A DNA stretch of 64,000 nt from Diphasiastrum complanatum. Taxonomy: Eukaryota > Streptophyta > Lycopodiopsida > Lycopodiales > Lycopodiaceae. The stretch lies in the NCBI GenBank assembly GCA_029204225.1, contig CM055096.1:47501079-47565078 (forward strand). The letters run 5' to 3'. Under the pieces are notes generated by a model that had not been told where the DNA came from, did not search any database, and worked only from the letters and a program-made list of their open reading frames with translations. Below are positions 34,581-48,359 of the stretch, piece by piece; within the stretch, counting starts at the first letter, position 1, and every line of letters starts with the position of its first letter. The position numbers and the translations under genes are program-made.

Positions 34581-35235
34581 TGTGAAAATTGTCAACATTT
34601 CCTAGCTAGTTTGAGGCCTAAATTGGCTAAAATTGTAAATAGTTTTGGTTCTGGAGTTTCACACGTGTGAACCAGGCCACAATGTTTTTATTTACTGTAT
34701 TTTTTCAGTATGATGAAGTGTCAAACTTCATACCCTTCAAAATGAGACCATTTTGATGTATTTTGGTCATATAAGCCATTTTTAGCTATTTTTCCTATAT
34801 AGGGAATATCTAGGGTCAAGTACCTTCTAGAGAGAGGAGAGAGAGTCATCTTCCTCATCCATAAATAGTAGGGAAGTCGTGGAGAACAGGTTGGAGAAAC
34901 CTTTTGTATGCTTCATTGAGATCAATAGATCATTGTCATTGTTTCTTCCTCCATTGAGAGCATTGTTGTGTGTATTGTCTTCAAGCTATTGTGTATGATC
35001 TTAGGTGCTTTCCAAAAGTGATAGGCTGATGTATTATGGACTGTATAATGCTATTTTGGGCCGCACTTGATGTTTATGGAAGTTTCCATTTGTGATAAAT
35101 GCTTTTTGATCAAGTTCTTTGCATTCTAGGTAGCATAGAATGTGTTGCCAATTCCTAGCTTATGTAGTTTGGAGTGCAAGCATTCAAGCCAATGATCTTG
35201 GAGTTTAGATCCACTTAGGATCTGTATTTTTCACA
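34581..35235 (+). repeat. 5' LTR of copia element (34581-37668)
   Basis: Begins TGTGAAAATT and ends TTTTTCACA, a canonical TG…CA pair with ~8-bp terminal inverted repeats. A perfect primer site follows at once. Length 655 bp. No 3' LTR is present. Confidence 0.85.
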
Positions 35236-35247
35236 TGGTATCAGAGC
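35236..35247 (+). promoter_or_regulatory. Primer binding site
   Basis: TGGTATCAGAGC, a perfect plant copia tRNA-iMet primer site abutting the LTR. Confidence 0.9.
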
Positions 35248-36407
35248 TGGTTGGCTTCTATTTACAGTAAGTATTCCATTTTTGGTGATATTTGGATGTT
35301 TGATCAAGTTCTAGCATGATTTTGCATTGCTTTGTTGATCAAATCTTACTAACCTTTGTTTTGTGAGTTGAACTTGTGGATCAAAAGCATATTTCAGGTC
35401 TATTGAAGATCAGAGGCTGAAAAGAAACTATTTTGGATCAGATCATAACACCTAATCATTTGTGATTGTGAGGCTTGTGCATATTCAATACTAACAATGT
35501 TCTTTTCAATCCTATTGTTGACAATCTCCATTCTTGGATGAACACTCTCCTTAAGTGGATGAAACTTCTCCTTAAGTGGATGACAAATGCTCTTTTGAGT
35601 GAGTTGTAATTCTCCTAAAGGCTGAGCAAAGCTCCCATTTGGATGAAAGATCCCCTTTTTTGGGTGAACATATTGTAAGCTCCATTGTGAAGAGCATATT
35701 GTAAAGATTGTCATCAATTTTGGCATAATTTTTGGTGTACTTTGTTGAGCATGTAAGTAACTCTCCTTATGTAATTTGATTGGAGCATTTGCTGGAAGGT
35801 GTTAACCATTATGCAAGTGTGTTTTCAGGTTCTTAACAGGTTGAGGAACATTCTCATGTGAAGTGATCTTAGATCTACATCTAAACACCAAGATTTGACA
35901 AGATAGTGAAGCTAGTCTTGTGATTCACTAAGTGTGCTCATTCATTCACCTCTAAATCTTGTATTTATCACTTGCTGGAGTTTATAAACTTTTAGAAGTG
36001 TGGTTTACATGTGGTTTTACAGGTTGAATCAATATCTTAGTGTGTTGATCATATGTTGATCAAGTTTGTTCATTACTAGGTAATCTTGGCATCCTAGTTT
36101 TGGGTATTTTCTAAGAATGCAAGTAACTCTTCACACCATAACTTGATTTGGTCACTTGCTGGAAAGTTTGAGAGCTTAAGCAAGAGTGTGTTCAGGTTGG
36201 TTTGATTTTGTAATCCATTCTTAGTGTGTGCAAAGTGTTGCATGTGTTTCAATCTTCCTTTCTATGCTTGGAAACCATCTAGGTTCAAGATAGAAGTGTT
36301 TTAGGGTCCTAAATCTTCATAGATCTCTTTATCTATCATTTGTTGAGAGAAAAGTGAGTGCTAAGTGCTTTAGGACAAAACCTAAAAGTTGAAGAAACAT
36401 TAGAATC
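35248..36407 (+). other. Long untranslated leader of the 34581 copia element
   Basis: About 1.16 kb between primer site and gag start with no sustained reading frame. It has short internal direct repeats, such as CTTAAGTGGATGA twice near 35551-35582. Confidence 0.6.
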
Positions 36408-37774
<1,367 letters not shown>

Positions 37775-37775
37775 T

Positions 37776-38170
37776 GTAAAACAAGTATCAAACATTGTCA
37801 AAGTTTCAATAATTTTGTGATTAATTAACATTTTGAAGTTCTCATGTCCATTTTTTAAAATGGATTTTGAGAAAGTCCAAAATTAATTGAGATAGTGCTC
37901 TCACTCATTTAGGTGTTGGAGCAGGCCATTTCTCTTCCGACATGATTGCTAAGAAAATCTTCTTGGCCAGATTTTGGTGGCCAACTCTCTTTAAGGATAT
38001 GCATATCTACACTAAGGCCTGTGATGTTTGTCAACGAACAAAACGATTTCAGAAAAACCTACTACATGCATTTAGAAGATTCATTCCTTATGTTGAACAA
38101 CAAATTAAGGTGCTCATGAAGCTTTTAAAGGCAAAAGGAGAATTCCAATGGACTTCGCAACATGAGAACT
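37776..38170 (+). pseudogene. Chimeric Ty3/gypsy fragment (integrase zinc domain joined to RT/RNase H connection)
   Basis: FSSDMIAKKIFLARFWWPTLF and ACDVCQRTKRF are the integrase H2C2 domain. Without a gap the frame passes into FRRFIPYVEQQIKVLMKLLKAKGEFQW, which matches the region between RT and RNase H, a part that normally lies upstream of integrase. The frame runs on into the LTR at 38168. The join reverses gene order and resembles a template switch. Confidence 0.8.
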
Positions 38171-38508
38171 GTTATGTAAGTCCAACTCTCTGATCACATA
38201 GTTATTTGGTTAGTTAAAAGTTATAAAAGGACTTTAGGCCTTTTTACGGGAGTTAATGTCGCAAGGCCTAATATGACAAGTTAGTGAATAAAAAAGGGTT
38301 TCTCCCGAATTTTAAATTTCAAATAATAAGGGAGGTGGAAATTGGCCGATAGGATTTGAGGCCAAAGCCCCAAAATCCACTATATAGAGTGGTGAATTGT
38401 AGCTCATTTCTCACATTCATGTTCATTTCAATAAAATCAAGTTGAACCTCTTACGGATTGAAAATGGATGTCCTTTCTCTTCTTCCTTTCTCCATCTCTC
38501 ATACCAAC
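38168..38508 (+). repeat. Ty3/gypsy LTR fragment
   Basis: The first ~340 bp of the LTR seen whole at 33014-33461, starting TGTTATGTAAGTCC. It stops at CATCTCTCATA, where the inverted duplication begins. Upstream homology with the 33014 copy extends ~30 bp beyond the LTR start. Confidence 0.8.
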
Positions 38509-38992
38509 TCGTAAGTTAATTGTGACAATAAGGGAATTGGGACCCTTATGTGTACATGGTCATAATTAATCTTTGTAGGTCTAAACACGATGGTGGATTT
38601 GTATGGGTCTATCAGTGAGTCATTGGAGAATTGGATGTCGCGACCCAGATAGGCTGCAGAGGTGTCCAGTGAGGTGTCACAATGCACTATTAGTGTTGCA
38701 TGGGCCTTGGAGAGTATAAGTATACTTATTGGGCTCTCACTAGTGTATGCTTGATAGCATGACTGTTGGCAGGATGCTGCTGGTGTGATGCCATACTCCT
38801 CTCTGTGATTAATCCATAGCTTGGGGGCTAGATCTGTTCGATCTAGATTTGGTTGGAGTGGTTTATCCACCATCAGGTTCCCTTGTGTTGCTTGTGATTG
38901 GCATGCTTAGAATAGGATCCTTGGATTGAGGACTTTATAACCACTCTCTCCTTGAGTGAGCCAAATGAAAGCAACAAATACATCGTCCACGT
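38509..38992 (-). repeat. Inverted duplication, copy 2
   Basis: Reverse complement of 30645-31135. It is bordered by a gypsy LTR fragment on the left and the hairpin units on the right. Confidence 0.85.
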
Positions 38993-38997
38993 AGCCC

Positions 38998-39260
38998 CCA
39001 GTTTTTTTATACTTTTATGGAGGCCCCACTCGTCGTGGCGGGTGAAACCCCCAATTTTGTTTTTTTATAGAGGCCCCACCCGTCTCAGCGGGTTGAGCTC
39101 CTAGAATTTTTTAATTTTTTTTTCTTTATGAAGGCTTGACCCGCCATGGACCTTAACTCTTAGCCCTTGGCTCGTGGTGGGTGGAGCTCCCAACCTTAAG
39201 CCCTTGATCCTTGGTCCCTGGACCTTAACTCTTAGCCCTTGACCCTTAACTCTTAATTAG
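38998..39260 (+). repeat. Second copy of hairpin units and 7-bp repeats
   Basis: 39012-39150 repeats units 6-8 of the array at 27529, in the same order. About 110 bp of CCCTTGG/CCCTTAG-type repeats follow. It lies just downstream of the transposase remnant at 39440-40200. Confidence 0.8.
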
Positions 39261-39439
39261 TACACACATCTATTAATGTTGATAAATTTTTGTAATTCTA
39301 AGTGATTGCGAGATGCGTTTGAAATGAAACTTTAGAAATGCAACATCGTAGAAAAATATAATAATTTTAATTTGAAAACAATATATATTGACCACAATGG
39401 ATCATTTTATGACAAAATTATTTGTGACATGTACAAACT

Positions 39440-40200
39440 TTATTCATCATCGCAAGATTCAAATTCATCAGCCAATACATCTTGCAACTCATCTCTGCTA
39501 AGATGATTTTCATCATCACTATTGAAATCAAAACCTCTCTCAATATTGTCCTCATGCAAAGAATCATTGTTGTCCTCTTCATCATCTGAGTCGTCGGAAT
39601 CATGAGAATCGATTCTCGGGTTTTCAATATTTATAAAACTCGAAGATATATGTACATCTTCATCAAATATACTTGTTAAATTTAGATCTTCCATTTCATT
39701 CTCAACATATGCATTTTCGAATACATGTCTTGAGCGTGGCTTAATTTGAACAACATACCACCAATCTTTGTTTAGTCAATCTGGTTGAAAAAATACCTGC
39801 ACATTTAGCAATGTTAGGATATAAATTTGTTATGCTCACATTTTAATTCACAATAAATAGATGTAATGAAAAAGTAGTGTAGATGATTAATATAACATTG
39901 ATCACAATTGACAAGAAAAAATGTGAAATTCATGCACACATGTTCACAATGACGAGGCAACACCAATGTGTCTGAAAAGTCCATGCTTAATGTCTTGGTT
40001 GAATCGATAGCAAAAAATCCACTACAATCTTTTTTTACAGTTGCATTTGATCCTCTATAGTTGATTTTGAACCATTTCACGTCAAACACAAATATTTACC
40101 CATTTCACCATAACACACCTCATATATGGCTTGTATGGTTCCTGCATACTCAAGCTCTCCAGAAATTGGACTTTGATCTCGAGCACTACTCCGACTTCCT
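39440..40200 (-). pseudogene. CACTA (En/Spm) TNP2-type transposase C-terminus, DUF4216 region
   Basis: Exon 1 (to 39940) reads YAGTIQAIYEVCYGEM, a frame change, then VKWFKINYRGSNATVKKDCSGFFAID. A donor GTGTGC and acceptor TGCAG give an intron at 39797-39939. Exon 2 continues VFFQPD*LNKDWWYVVQIKPR, then a long acidic D/E/S-rich tail ending DEFESCDDE at the stop (39440). Order and motifs match the C-terminal DUF4216 part of plant CACTA transposases. A TGA stands where a tryptophan is expected. The rest of the gene is cut off by the copia LTR at 40231. Such transposases bind subterminal repeats and move the element. Confidence 0.8.
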
Positions 40201-40230
40201 TGATGGAAGGATGCCATCACAACACAATCA

Positions 40231-40757
<527 letters not shown>

Positions 40758-40769
40758 TGGTATCAGAGC
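40758..40769 (+). promoter_or_regulatory. Primer binding site
   Basis: TGGTATCAGAGC, a perfect match, abutting the LTR. A leader of ~680 bp with repeated GGGCACCCAAAA words follows to the gag start. Confidence 0.9.
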
Positions 40770-41450
40770 TACCGGATCTGCAGCAAGCTTGTTTGTTGGC
40801 GCCCTACCAGAAGAAGAGCTTCTCTGCTTTTTGTTGTGAAATTTCAGCATCTTGCTGATCTTTTCAAGTGGAGTTCTCTTTTCAGGTTGAAGGAGGGCAG
40901 CCATCAGAGATCTTGGAGGAGCAATTTTTGGCACCCAAAAATCAAAATATCAAATCGGATTCTTATGCAACCAAATTTCAGCAAGTTTTGTTTGGATGAG
41001 GGCACCCAAAAATCTATACTGATTTTTGGTTGTGGTGTCTCCTTATCTTGCTGTTTTTGTTTTCAGGTTTGCATTTGTGTAGGAGGGCACCCAAAATTCA
41101 GCAAACCCTATTCAGGGTTAGGTCAACTTGTGGCTGGAAATTTGCAGATTCTCAGCAAGCAATAGGGTGCTTTCAACAGCCCTATTGGAGTGTGTGTTGA
41201 TCACATTTTTTGCTTCCTAATTGGGTTTCGGTGGAGGCTTTAATCAAAGCTAACCTAATTTTCAAGAAGCTGGTTTTTTTGTGCAGAAAGACAACCATCT
41301 ATCCATTATCTTTTGGGCACTTTGGTTGCAGATTGAAAGACATCTTGTGCTCCTAGTTTCAGCTCTTTGTTTGCAGCAAATTTTTGAGTAGATTTGGTTG
41401 TGGAAAGGCTCTCTTTCTATCTACTACAAGCTGAAATTTTGTTGGAGGTA

Positions 41451-43850
41451 ATGACTAAAGAATCGAAAGCTATCGGTTCTTTGTTTAGTGAAGATCGGTT
41501 GGATGGCACAAACTACTCCTTGTGGAGTTACATGATGAAGAATCTTCTCATAGCAAAAGTGTCAGGGGTTTGGTCAATGGTGATGGGAAAGGCCTCCGTC
41601 TTTGGCACCTCCTACACCTCGTGGATCATCATCATCAACATCATCTTCTACATCTTTGGAAGAACAAAAGAAGTGGGATAGAAGAGATGCACAAGCACAT
41701 TCTATGGTTGCTCTTGCTGTGAAAAGATCTATCTTATCTCATATTAGGTCTTGTAAGACATCTAAAAGTGCGTGGGATACAATTTATACTATGTATAGAG
41801 TCAAAAATCCAACAAGAGTGGTGTATCTTAGAAATCAGCTTTCTTTGTTGAAGATGCAAGAAGGGGATCAAGTGACCAATCACTTGACGAAGATCAAGGA
41901 TCTTCGTGAGGAGCTTCTCAATATTGATGAGATAATTGAGGATGCTCAATTTGTTTCCATTACTCTCAACTCATTACCTTCATCTTATCTTCCATTTGTT
42001 TCATCTTTGAGTATCGCTCTCAGAGGACAACAACTCTCCTTTGATGAACTTGTTGGGCTGCTTCTTCAAGAGAAGCAAACGAGGCAAAACTTTGTGGGTG
42101 ACATTCAACAAGATCAAGCTTTCTTCACGAAAGGCAAGGGCAAAGGCAAGTCAAAAGGAAAGGGGAATCCTCCTTCCAAGGATGAGCAAAAGCCCGTTGG
42201 AGGTCAAAATGTCAACATTCAAAAGTAGAAAGGGAAGTGCCATTATTGCAAAAGGTATGGGCACTTCATCAAGGATTATAAGAAGAAGCTTGCGAAAGAG
42301 GAGAGTAAAGGAATTGATACTAGTGCTTCACTTGCTACTTTGGAGCAAGAGCTTGAAGCTAGTGGTGATCTCTTCAACCAAGACTATGCTTTTGTGTCGA
42401 ATATTGCTTCTACTAGTACTACTACATCTATGAGAAATTCAGATTCTGTTTTGCAAGTTGCTGTTTTTCAGCCCATTGAATGGGTGATTGATAGTGGTGC
42501 TACTCGTCATATGACTTCTTGTAAAGAAGCATTCACTAAATTACTGAAAATGCAAAATGGAAGTAAGGAACAATGTGCAGATGATGCATCTTATTCTATT
42601 CATGGAATTGGAATTGTAGCCATCATTTTGCCTAATGGTGAAGAAAAGTACATTAAGAATGTGCTTTATGTTCCGGGAATCAAGAAGAATCTTCTTTTGG
42701 TTTCAACTATGTTGAAGCAAGGACTAGTTGTTGAGTTCAAAGAAGATAAGTGTCTTGTGCATGCTGGCTTATTCATTATGAAAACCTATGAACGACGAAT
42801 TCCCTCTACATGTCTTGTTGCATCTACATCACAATCATTGGAGTTGGCTGAATTGTGGCACGCCAGGTTTGGGCATCTCAACTTTGCAAGTTTGAAGAAG
42901 TTGAAGACATTTAATATGGTAGAAGACATTCCTACTATTGAGCAGCCATAAGGGCATGTATGCGAGGGTTGCATACTTGAAAAGTTTCAAAGGAAACCTT
43001 TTCCAATTGATGGAACTATAAGGGTTCTTGATAAATTTGATTTGGTTCATAGTGATGTTTGTGGTCCAATGAGGACTGAATCCATTGAAAAGTGCATCTA
43101 TTTTGTGATTTTTATTGATGACTTTTCTCGTTTTACATGGATCTATCCTATGAAGGCTAAATCAAAAGTTTTTTAACGTTTCAAAGCTTTTCTAGCAATG
43201 GTGGAAAATCAGTTTGGGCATTCTTTGAAGATCATATGCACCGATTGAGGAGGGGAATACATTAAGAAGACGTTCGGTGCATTTCTTCGAGAAAAGGGAA
43301 TTCTACATCAAATGACAACTCCCTATATGCCTCAACAAAATGGTGTTGTCGAGCGAAAGAATCACACACTTATGAAGATGGCCCATTGCATGCTCAAAGC
43401 AAAGGAGCAAGCAGTTATAACGGCAGCATACATAAGCAATCGTTGTCCTACTAAAGCATTGAAAGTATTACCTCCTTATGAAGTTTGGTATGGAAAGAAG
43501 CCTACAATCTCTCACTTCCACATTTTTGGTTGTACGGCTTATGCTTTTGTTCCAAATAAACTTCGTACAAAGCTTGAGGATAAAGAAGTTAAATGAATTC
43601 ATTGGATGTGGACCCAACTCATATCTTGAAGGGGGACAACCCACATAGTGTGAATGTTGAAGTTTTTCCATATGTTGGACAGCCCAAAACAGTCCCACGA
43701 TGGCTGTTGTCGACTTTGTGGAATAGCAAAGTAAGTTCATTTTATGATGGAAAGACACGTGCCTCTACAAATCAGTGGACTATGCTGATTTTTCAGATTT
43801 TGCTCTTACATCTCATGGAGATGTTGCAGAAGAACCTGTTTTCTATGAGC
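41451..43850 (+). pseudogene. Copia gag-protease-integrase remnant
   Basis: Starts MTKESKAIGSLFSEDRLDG. One frameshift near 41600 is followed by a single frame to 43596 with stops near 42226, 42949, 43173 and 43246. The zinc knuckle is CHYCKRYGHFIKDY, its last cysteine lost. Protease is VIDSGATRHM (~42487). Pre-integrase is LWHARFGHLNFASLKKL. The integrase core has HSDVCGPM (~43050), CTD*GGEY (~43240, stop beside the second aspartate) and NGVVERKN (~43340). The integrase C-terminal part fades out by 43850 at EEPVFYEQ. RT and RNase H are missing. Confidence 0.92.
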
Positions 43851-44154
43851 AGGTGTAGCGCAGGCATCCCAAAGGGAGTCGGGAACCACGACTTAGCTTC
43901 CCAGCCTTCAACTCTTGCCATCCAAACCCATTTGACATACAAGCAACCAACTCGCCAACAACGATCAGACTTAACCAACTTGAAGTTCCGAAAACCAACA
44001 TTGAGATCCAACCTGGCGCCATGCCAGATCGGGGGTCCTGATGTGGGTGACTTCCCTCCAAGCAAGCCGCCCAAGATACAATAATTTTGAGCTATATCGC
44101 GTGATACGGGTCAATTCCATTGATAAGCGATAAAAAACAATCAATCTAAATGTA
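43851..44154. other. Unassigned GC-richer sequence
   Basis: About 300 bp lie between two copia fragments, with overlapping open frames on both strands (for example 43793-44074 minus) but no recognised motif. Base composition is visibly more GC-rich than its surroundings. Confidence 0.35.
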
Positions 44155-44760
44155 CTACATGATGGAAGTCCAAGAAGAAGATCCAAAGCATGGCAAAAGT
44201 GATGATGATCAAGAATTAAGCTCTAAAGGAAAGAAGAAAGACAAAGCCAATTAAAAGTGCTTCTTTTGTGGAAGGCACTTTGCATCCCAGTGTTACAAAA
44301 AGAAGAATGCACAAGATGAGAGTAAGCAAGACAACCTTACCATTAAGGATTACGAGGATGAAGTTGATTCATCCTTGATGGCCCCTACCCCAACAAGCAA
44401 GAGCTACTCCAATGACACATGGTGGATTGAGAGTGAGGCTAGTTCCCACATGACATTCCAAAAGAAATTTTTCTCAACTCTTGTACCTTTTTTAGGTTGT
44501 AAAAAGTCTATTTTAACAGCAAGTGATCAAGAATGTAGAATAGATTGAGTGGGAACAATACCTTTAAGTCTTGGATCCTCTAAAAGATTGGATATAGAAA
44601 ATGTACTCTATGTTTCTAATCTCACTAGGAGCTTGGTTGGTGTTGGGCAACTAATGGATAGTGGTTTAGATGTTCATTTTAAGAAAGGTGTTTGCTCTAT
44701 TATGATACTTGCATTGTAAACGGATTTAAGCAAAGGAGGCTATTCTCAAAGGCTCGCAAG
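44155..44760 (+). pseudogene. Copia gag-protease fragment
   Basis: An acidic/lysine-rich stretch, then a shortened zinc knuckle CFFCGRHFASQC (two residues missing before the histidine), then protease WWIESEASSHM and VLYVSNLTRSLVGV. The catalytic D of DSGAS reads E. Two in-frame stops (near 44252 and 44546) are visible. It is most similar to the family at 36408. Its right end meets the inverted-repeat unit at ~44790. Confidence 0.82.
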
Positions 44761-44799
44761 CACCATTTGCTAACTCTTCTACTAGATCTTCTAAGTCAT

Positions 44800-45420
44800 T
44801 AGATCTCATTCATAGTAGATTCGAAACTAGTTGAGTCTAATCCCTTGATCAGCCATGTCGAGTGATCAGCATCAAAATCACACATTAGGCATCAAATTTG
44901 AACTATTCCAAGTGATAGGTACCAAATTCAAGCTATTTCAATGTCTTGAAGTCACTATTCTATTAGTTTCGTCACTCAATAGACAATCTTGAGTGATAAA
45001 GGCCAAAAATACAACTATCTTTAATGGTAGATAGCAAATTTGAGCCATTTGATGTGATAGGGATCAAATGTCAACAATAACTGGTGCAACAAAATATACT
45101 AGATTTGAAACTAGTTGATTCTAATAACTTGATGAGCCATGTTGGGTGATAAGAAAAAAAATTACACATTGGGCATCAAATTTTGGCATTCCCAAACGAT
45201 AGGCAGCAAATTTAATCTATTTGGATGAAATCTCTCAAAGTTGATCGCTCTATGAGGAGCCTCAGGTGAGAAGTGCCAAAATGAGACTTTTTACATTGAT
45301 AGACATCAAGCTGTTTGAGCTATCTCATGTGATGCTGGTTAATTATGATTATTCAATGGGCTATGTCAAGAGATGGGACCAAAATAGAGTTGTTTCACAT
45401 GTAAGTATCAAATTCAAGTT
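44800..45420 (+). repeat. Left subterminal inverted repeat of the SET-bearing unit
   Basis: About 600 bp match 48330-48960 in reverse complement, for example TTTTTACATTGATAGACATCAAG and GAGCTATCTCATGTGATG. It is built from about eight diverged copies of a GTGATAGGNANCAAATTT-type motif. It appears ~250 bp shorter at the outer end than the right arm. Confidence 0.75.
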
Positions 45421-45887
45421 ACTTGATTTTTTCAAACTCGGGATTTTGAAGATTTTGATGATTTTTTAAAAATGACAAATATGTATTAATTACTGCTTAG
45501 CTTTCTAAATAGATAAAAGGAATCACACTTTTATTTCATAGTTTGCTTGAATCTGCTTCTTTTCTTCATGAATTAAACAATGTCATATTCGTTCAAGCAA
45601 CTTGACATTGGTAAGGTATCTAAATGTTTTAGTGATAAAGTACATATCAATTTTAACTATATATTTTGACAAGTGTATTTTGTCAATATCATTAACATTC
45701 TTGTTAAAAATTGTAGATAAAATTTAATCCTTTATTAGTGAATATGTCTTCTATTGAGAAAATGTCTCAAAATAGGTATATTTATTAAATGTACAGTAGA
45801 TATTATGTACTTAACATTTGGATTTGCAGCATTATGTGTTGAATATAACTTTTTTGTTTTTTTTCTATGATTGTTTAAAGCACGACG

Positions 45888-48359
45888 CCTCCACAAGATA
45901 GCAAAAAGTTAAAGAAGATGCAATATTATTTCAAAATGAAATCACGGAAAAGAGCAAAAATGCTTGAGCAAAGACTTAGTGGAACATCATCGTCATCAAG
46001 TTCTGGTGCCCAGCCTCGACCTAAATCGTAGGTACTATATAATTATTTGTTTAAAACTTAGGACTGTATTTATACACATATAAATTAGCTTGTAACATTA
46101 AGCTAATCATTTTTGTAATTGTAAACTGAAATTAGTATCAACAGAGGTACAATGAAAAGATATATTGCGAGTGCAAACAATGCAAAGGATTGAAAATTTG
46201 AGAAAGACGAATAGTGGCGCAACATCTATGGAAGTTTGGAAAGCACATTGAGGAGCCCGATGTGGATTTGGAGGTACATTTTGACTATTTAGTACTGTTC
46301 TAATCATACACATATTTATAATTTTTTTGAAAAAAATAAAGCTAATGCTTGTGTAGTGTTTCGCTCTTGCAAAATAATACATTGGTGTCAATGTCTTATA
46401 ACACGTCGATTGACAATCTTATCAACAAGATAAAAAATATCGATTTTGGATCATCTTTGACATTAGACGAAGATCTTGTTGATGATCAGAATGATGTCAC
46501 TAGTCACTACACACCTCACGATGTGGAAGTTATGCATCTTTCCATTTCGCACGTCACTCACTCCACCACACCTCACAAGATCTTTCCATGGAATCTATTC
46601 ATCCCACAATATCACCACACATAGATTCTATTCATCCCACGACACCTCACATGGATTCTATCCATCCCACAACACCTCACGCAGATTCTACTATGGATTC
46701 TATTCATTCCACGATGTCACCACACATCGATTCTATCTATCTCATGACACCTCACATCGATTCTATCCATCCCACGACACCTCACATCGATTCTATCCAT
46801 CCCACAACACGTCACGCAAATTCTACTATGGATTCTATTCATTCCACGATGTCACCACACATCGATTCTATCTATCTCATGACACCTCACATCGATTCTA
46901 TCCATCCCACAACACCTCACGCAAATTCTACTATGGATTCTATTCATTCCACGATGTCACCACACATCGATTCTATCTATCTCATGACACCTCACATCGA
47001 TTCTATCCATCCCACGACACCTCACATCGATATCCATCTCCCATCAACTCACATACCTTGTGTAGAATCTCCTCTTCTTCCTATTCCATCTAGATTTATT
47101 CCATTAAAAAAAAGAACACGACTTGGACGCATTTTGACAAGATTTAAAAATGAACAACCAAATTTACGTACTATTGACTTATCCAAGAATGTTTTAAATT
47201 CATTGACTGAGTCTCCCCTTCCTCCCTACCTAGAAGCATTGGTTAAGCCCTTTGATAGAAAGAAATATTCATATTGGCCTGATAGAGTACCACTACCATT
47301 ATGTGGAACATCATTTTCATATTGGGGTCATATGTACATGATCAAGCTTTCGTGAGCACTTTCGTAATGCGGGATTGGGTTTATTTTCTTTGACTAGCAT
47401 TGATGTCCCCTTGAATAGTGTTGTCACATTAATGCCTTATGCAGGACCTCAATACAATTGGGGTGATTGGCATGCTCTATGTCGTCACCAATGGAGAATG
47501 CAGGTTCATGGCTTGAATGCCAATGCTTGTTCTTTGGAAGAGCGACGTATGCAAGGAGAGAATGTTTTGAAATCACATCGTATGTACATTGATGGGCGTC
47601 CAGGAAAATATGGCAATATTGATGCATATATAAATAGTTCCATTGGGCACCCTTCATTAACTAATTGTGATTTTGAGGAACGCACCAATGGAAAGGAAAA
47701 TACTTTTCTAGGAACTCAAAAAGTACATACGTAATGGTATGTGCGATAAGGCCCATTAAATGTGGTGAAGAGCTATTCATCAAATATAGCTTCAATCACC
47801 CTCTTCCAAGATGTGTACAAAAGGCTCTCAAGCATGTACCTTGTGAATATCAAAATACATTTTATCTATTTAGTGAGAGCAAGTTATATTGAGTGTGAAT
47901 TAATTGTTTCTTTTATATTTCATATTGCATGCCTTAATTTAAGATATGGTGTTTGATTTGCATGTCTTAATTTTAGTTTTAATTTTCATCAATGACAATC
48001 TTATATGTTAATTGATGAATATGTTAATTTGTTTCCCATGTTTGAAGGACTATGAATTGTCATCTAGCTCTAGTGACAATGACAACAGTCACTCCATATC
48101 CAAAACAAGATTGACATACGATGGGCCACACATAAATCAACTATCACGTCGTGAGCGTATAGGATTGAGAGCCATGATGAAAATAGATGAACAACAACGT
48201 GCCAAAGCAAATCAGCCTTGATCTTCTTCTTCTTCTTCTTCTTCTTCTCCTTCTTCTTCTTCAGAATCAAGATCAAGTGCTGAAAATGATTTTTGCATTC
48301 AAGATGAAGTTGAAATCTTTGGTCCTAATTACTCATCATTGTTCTTTGAGTGCTCATAA
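45888..48359 (+). pseudogene. Multi-exon SET-domain gene inside a transposon-like unit
   Basis: Pieces in order: a basic exon (KKLKKMQYYFKMKSRKRAKML, ~45900); a short Cys segment (CECKQCKG, ~46165); a PHIDSIHPTT minisatellite exon (46588-47040); a basic segment (TRLGRILTRFK, ~47115); then a SET domain at 47345-47800. SET blocks are NAGLGLF, MPYAGP, GNIDAYINSSIGHPSLTNC and, after a frameshift near 47690, CGEELFIKYSF. These correspond to GxG, YxG, the FINHSCxPN motif and GEEL-Y. A serine/acid-rich tail (48050-48359) ends at the right inverted repeat. SET domains methylate lysines. The usual NHSC reads NSSI, so activity is doubtful. Exact exons are not resolved. Frameshifts near 47340 and 47690 make it a likely pseudogene. 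Confidence 0.7.
46580..47040 (+). repeat. 30-bp minisatellite with 105/135-bp higher-order units
   Basis: The basic unit is about 30 bp and encodes PHIDSIHPTT. Larger units starting GCAGATTC or GCAAATTC lie at 46681, 46816 and 46921, spaced 135 and 105 bp. All spacings are multiples of three, so the frame is kept. Confidence 0.9.

Noticed and set aside
43793-44186. Overlapping minus-strand frames between copia fragments
   Set aside because: Three frames are open at once because of base composition, and none has a recognisable motif.
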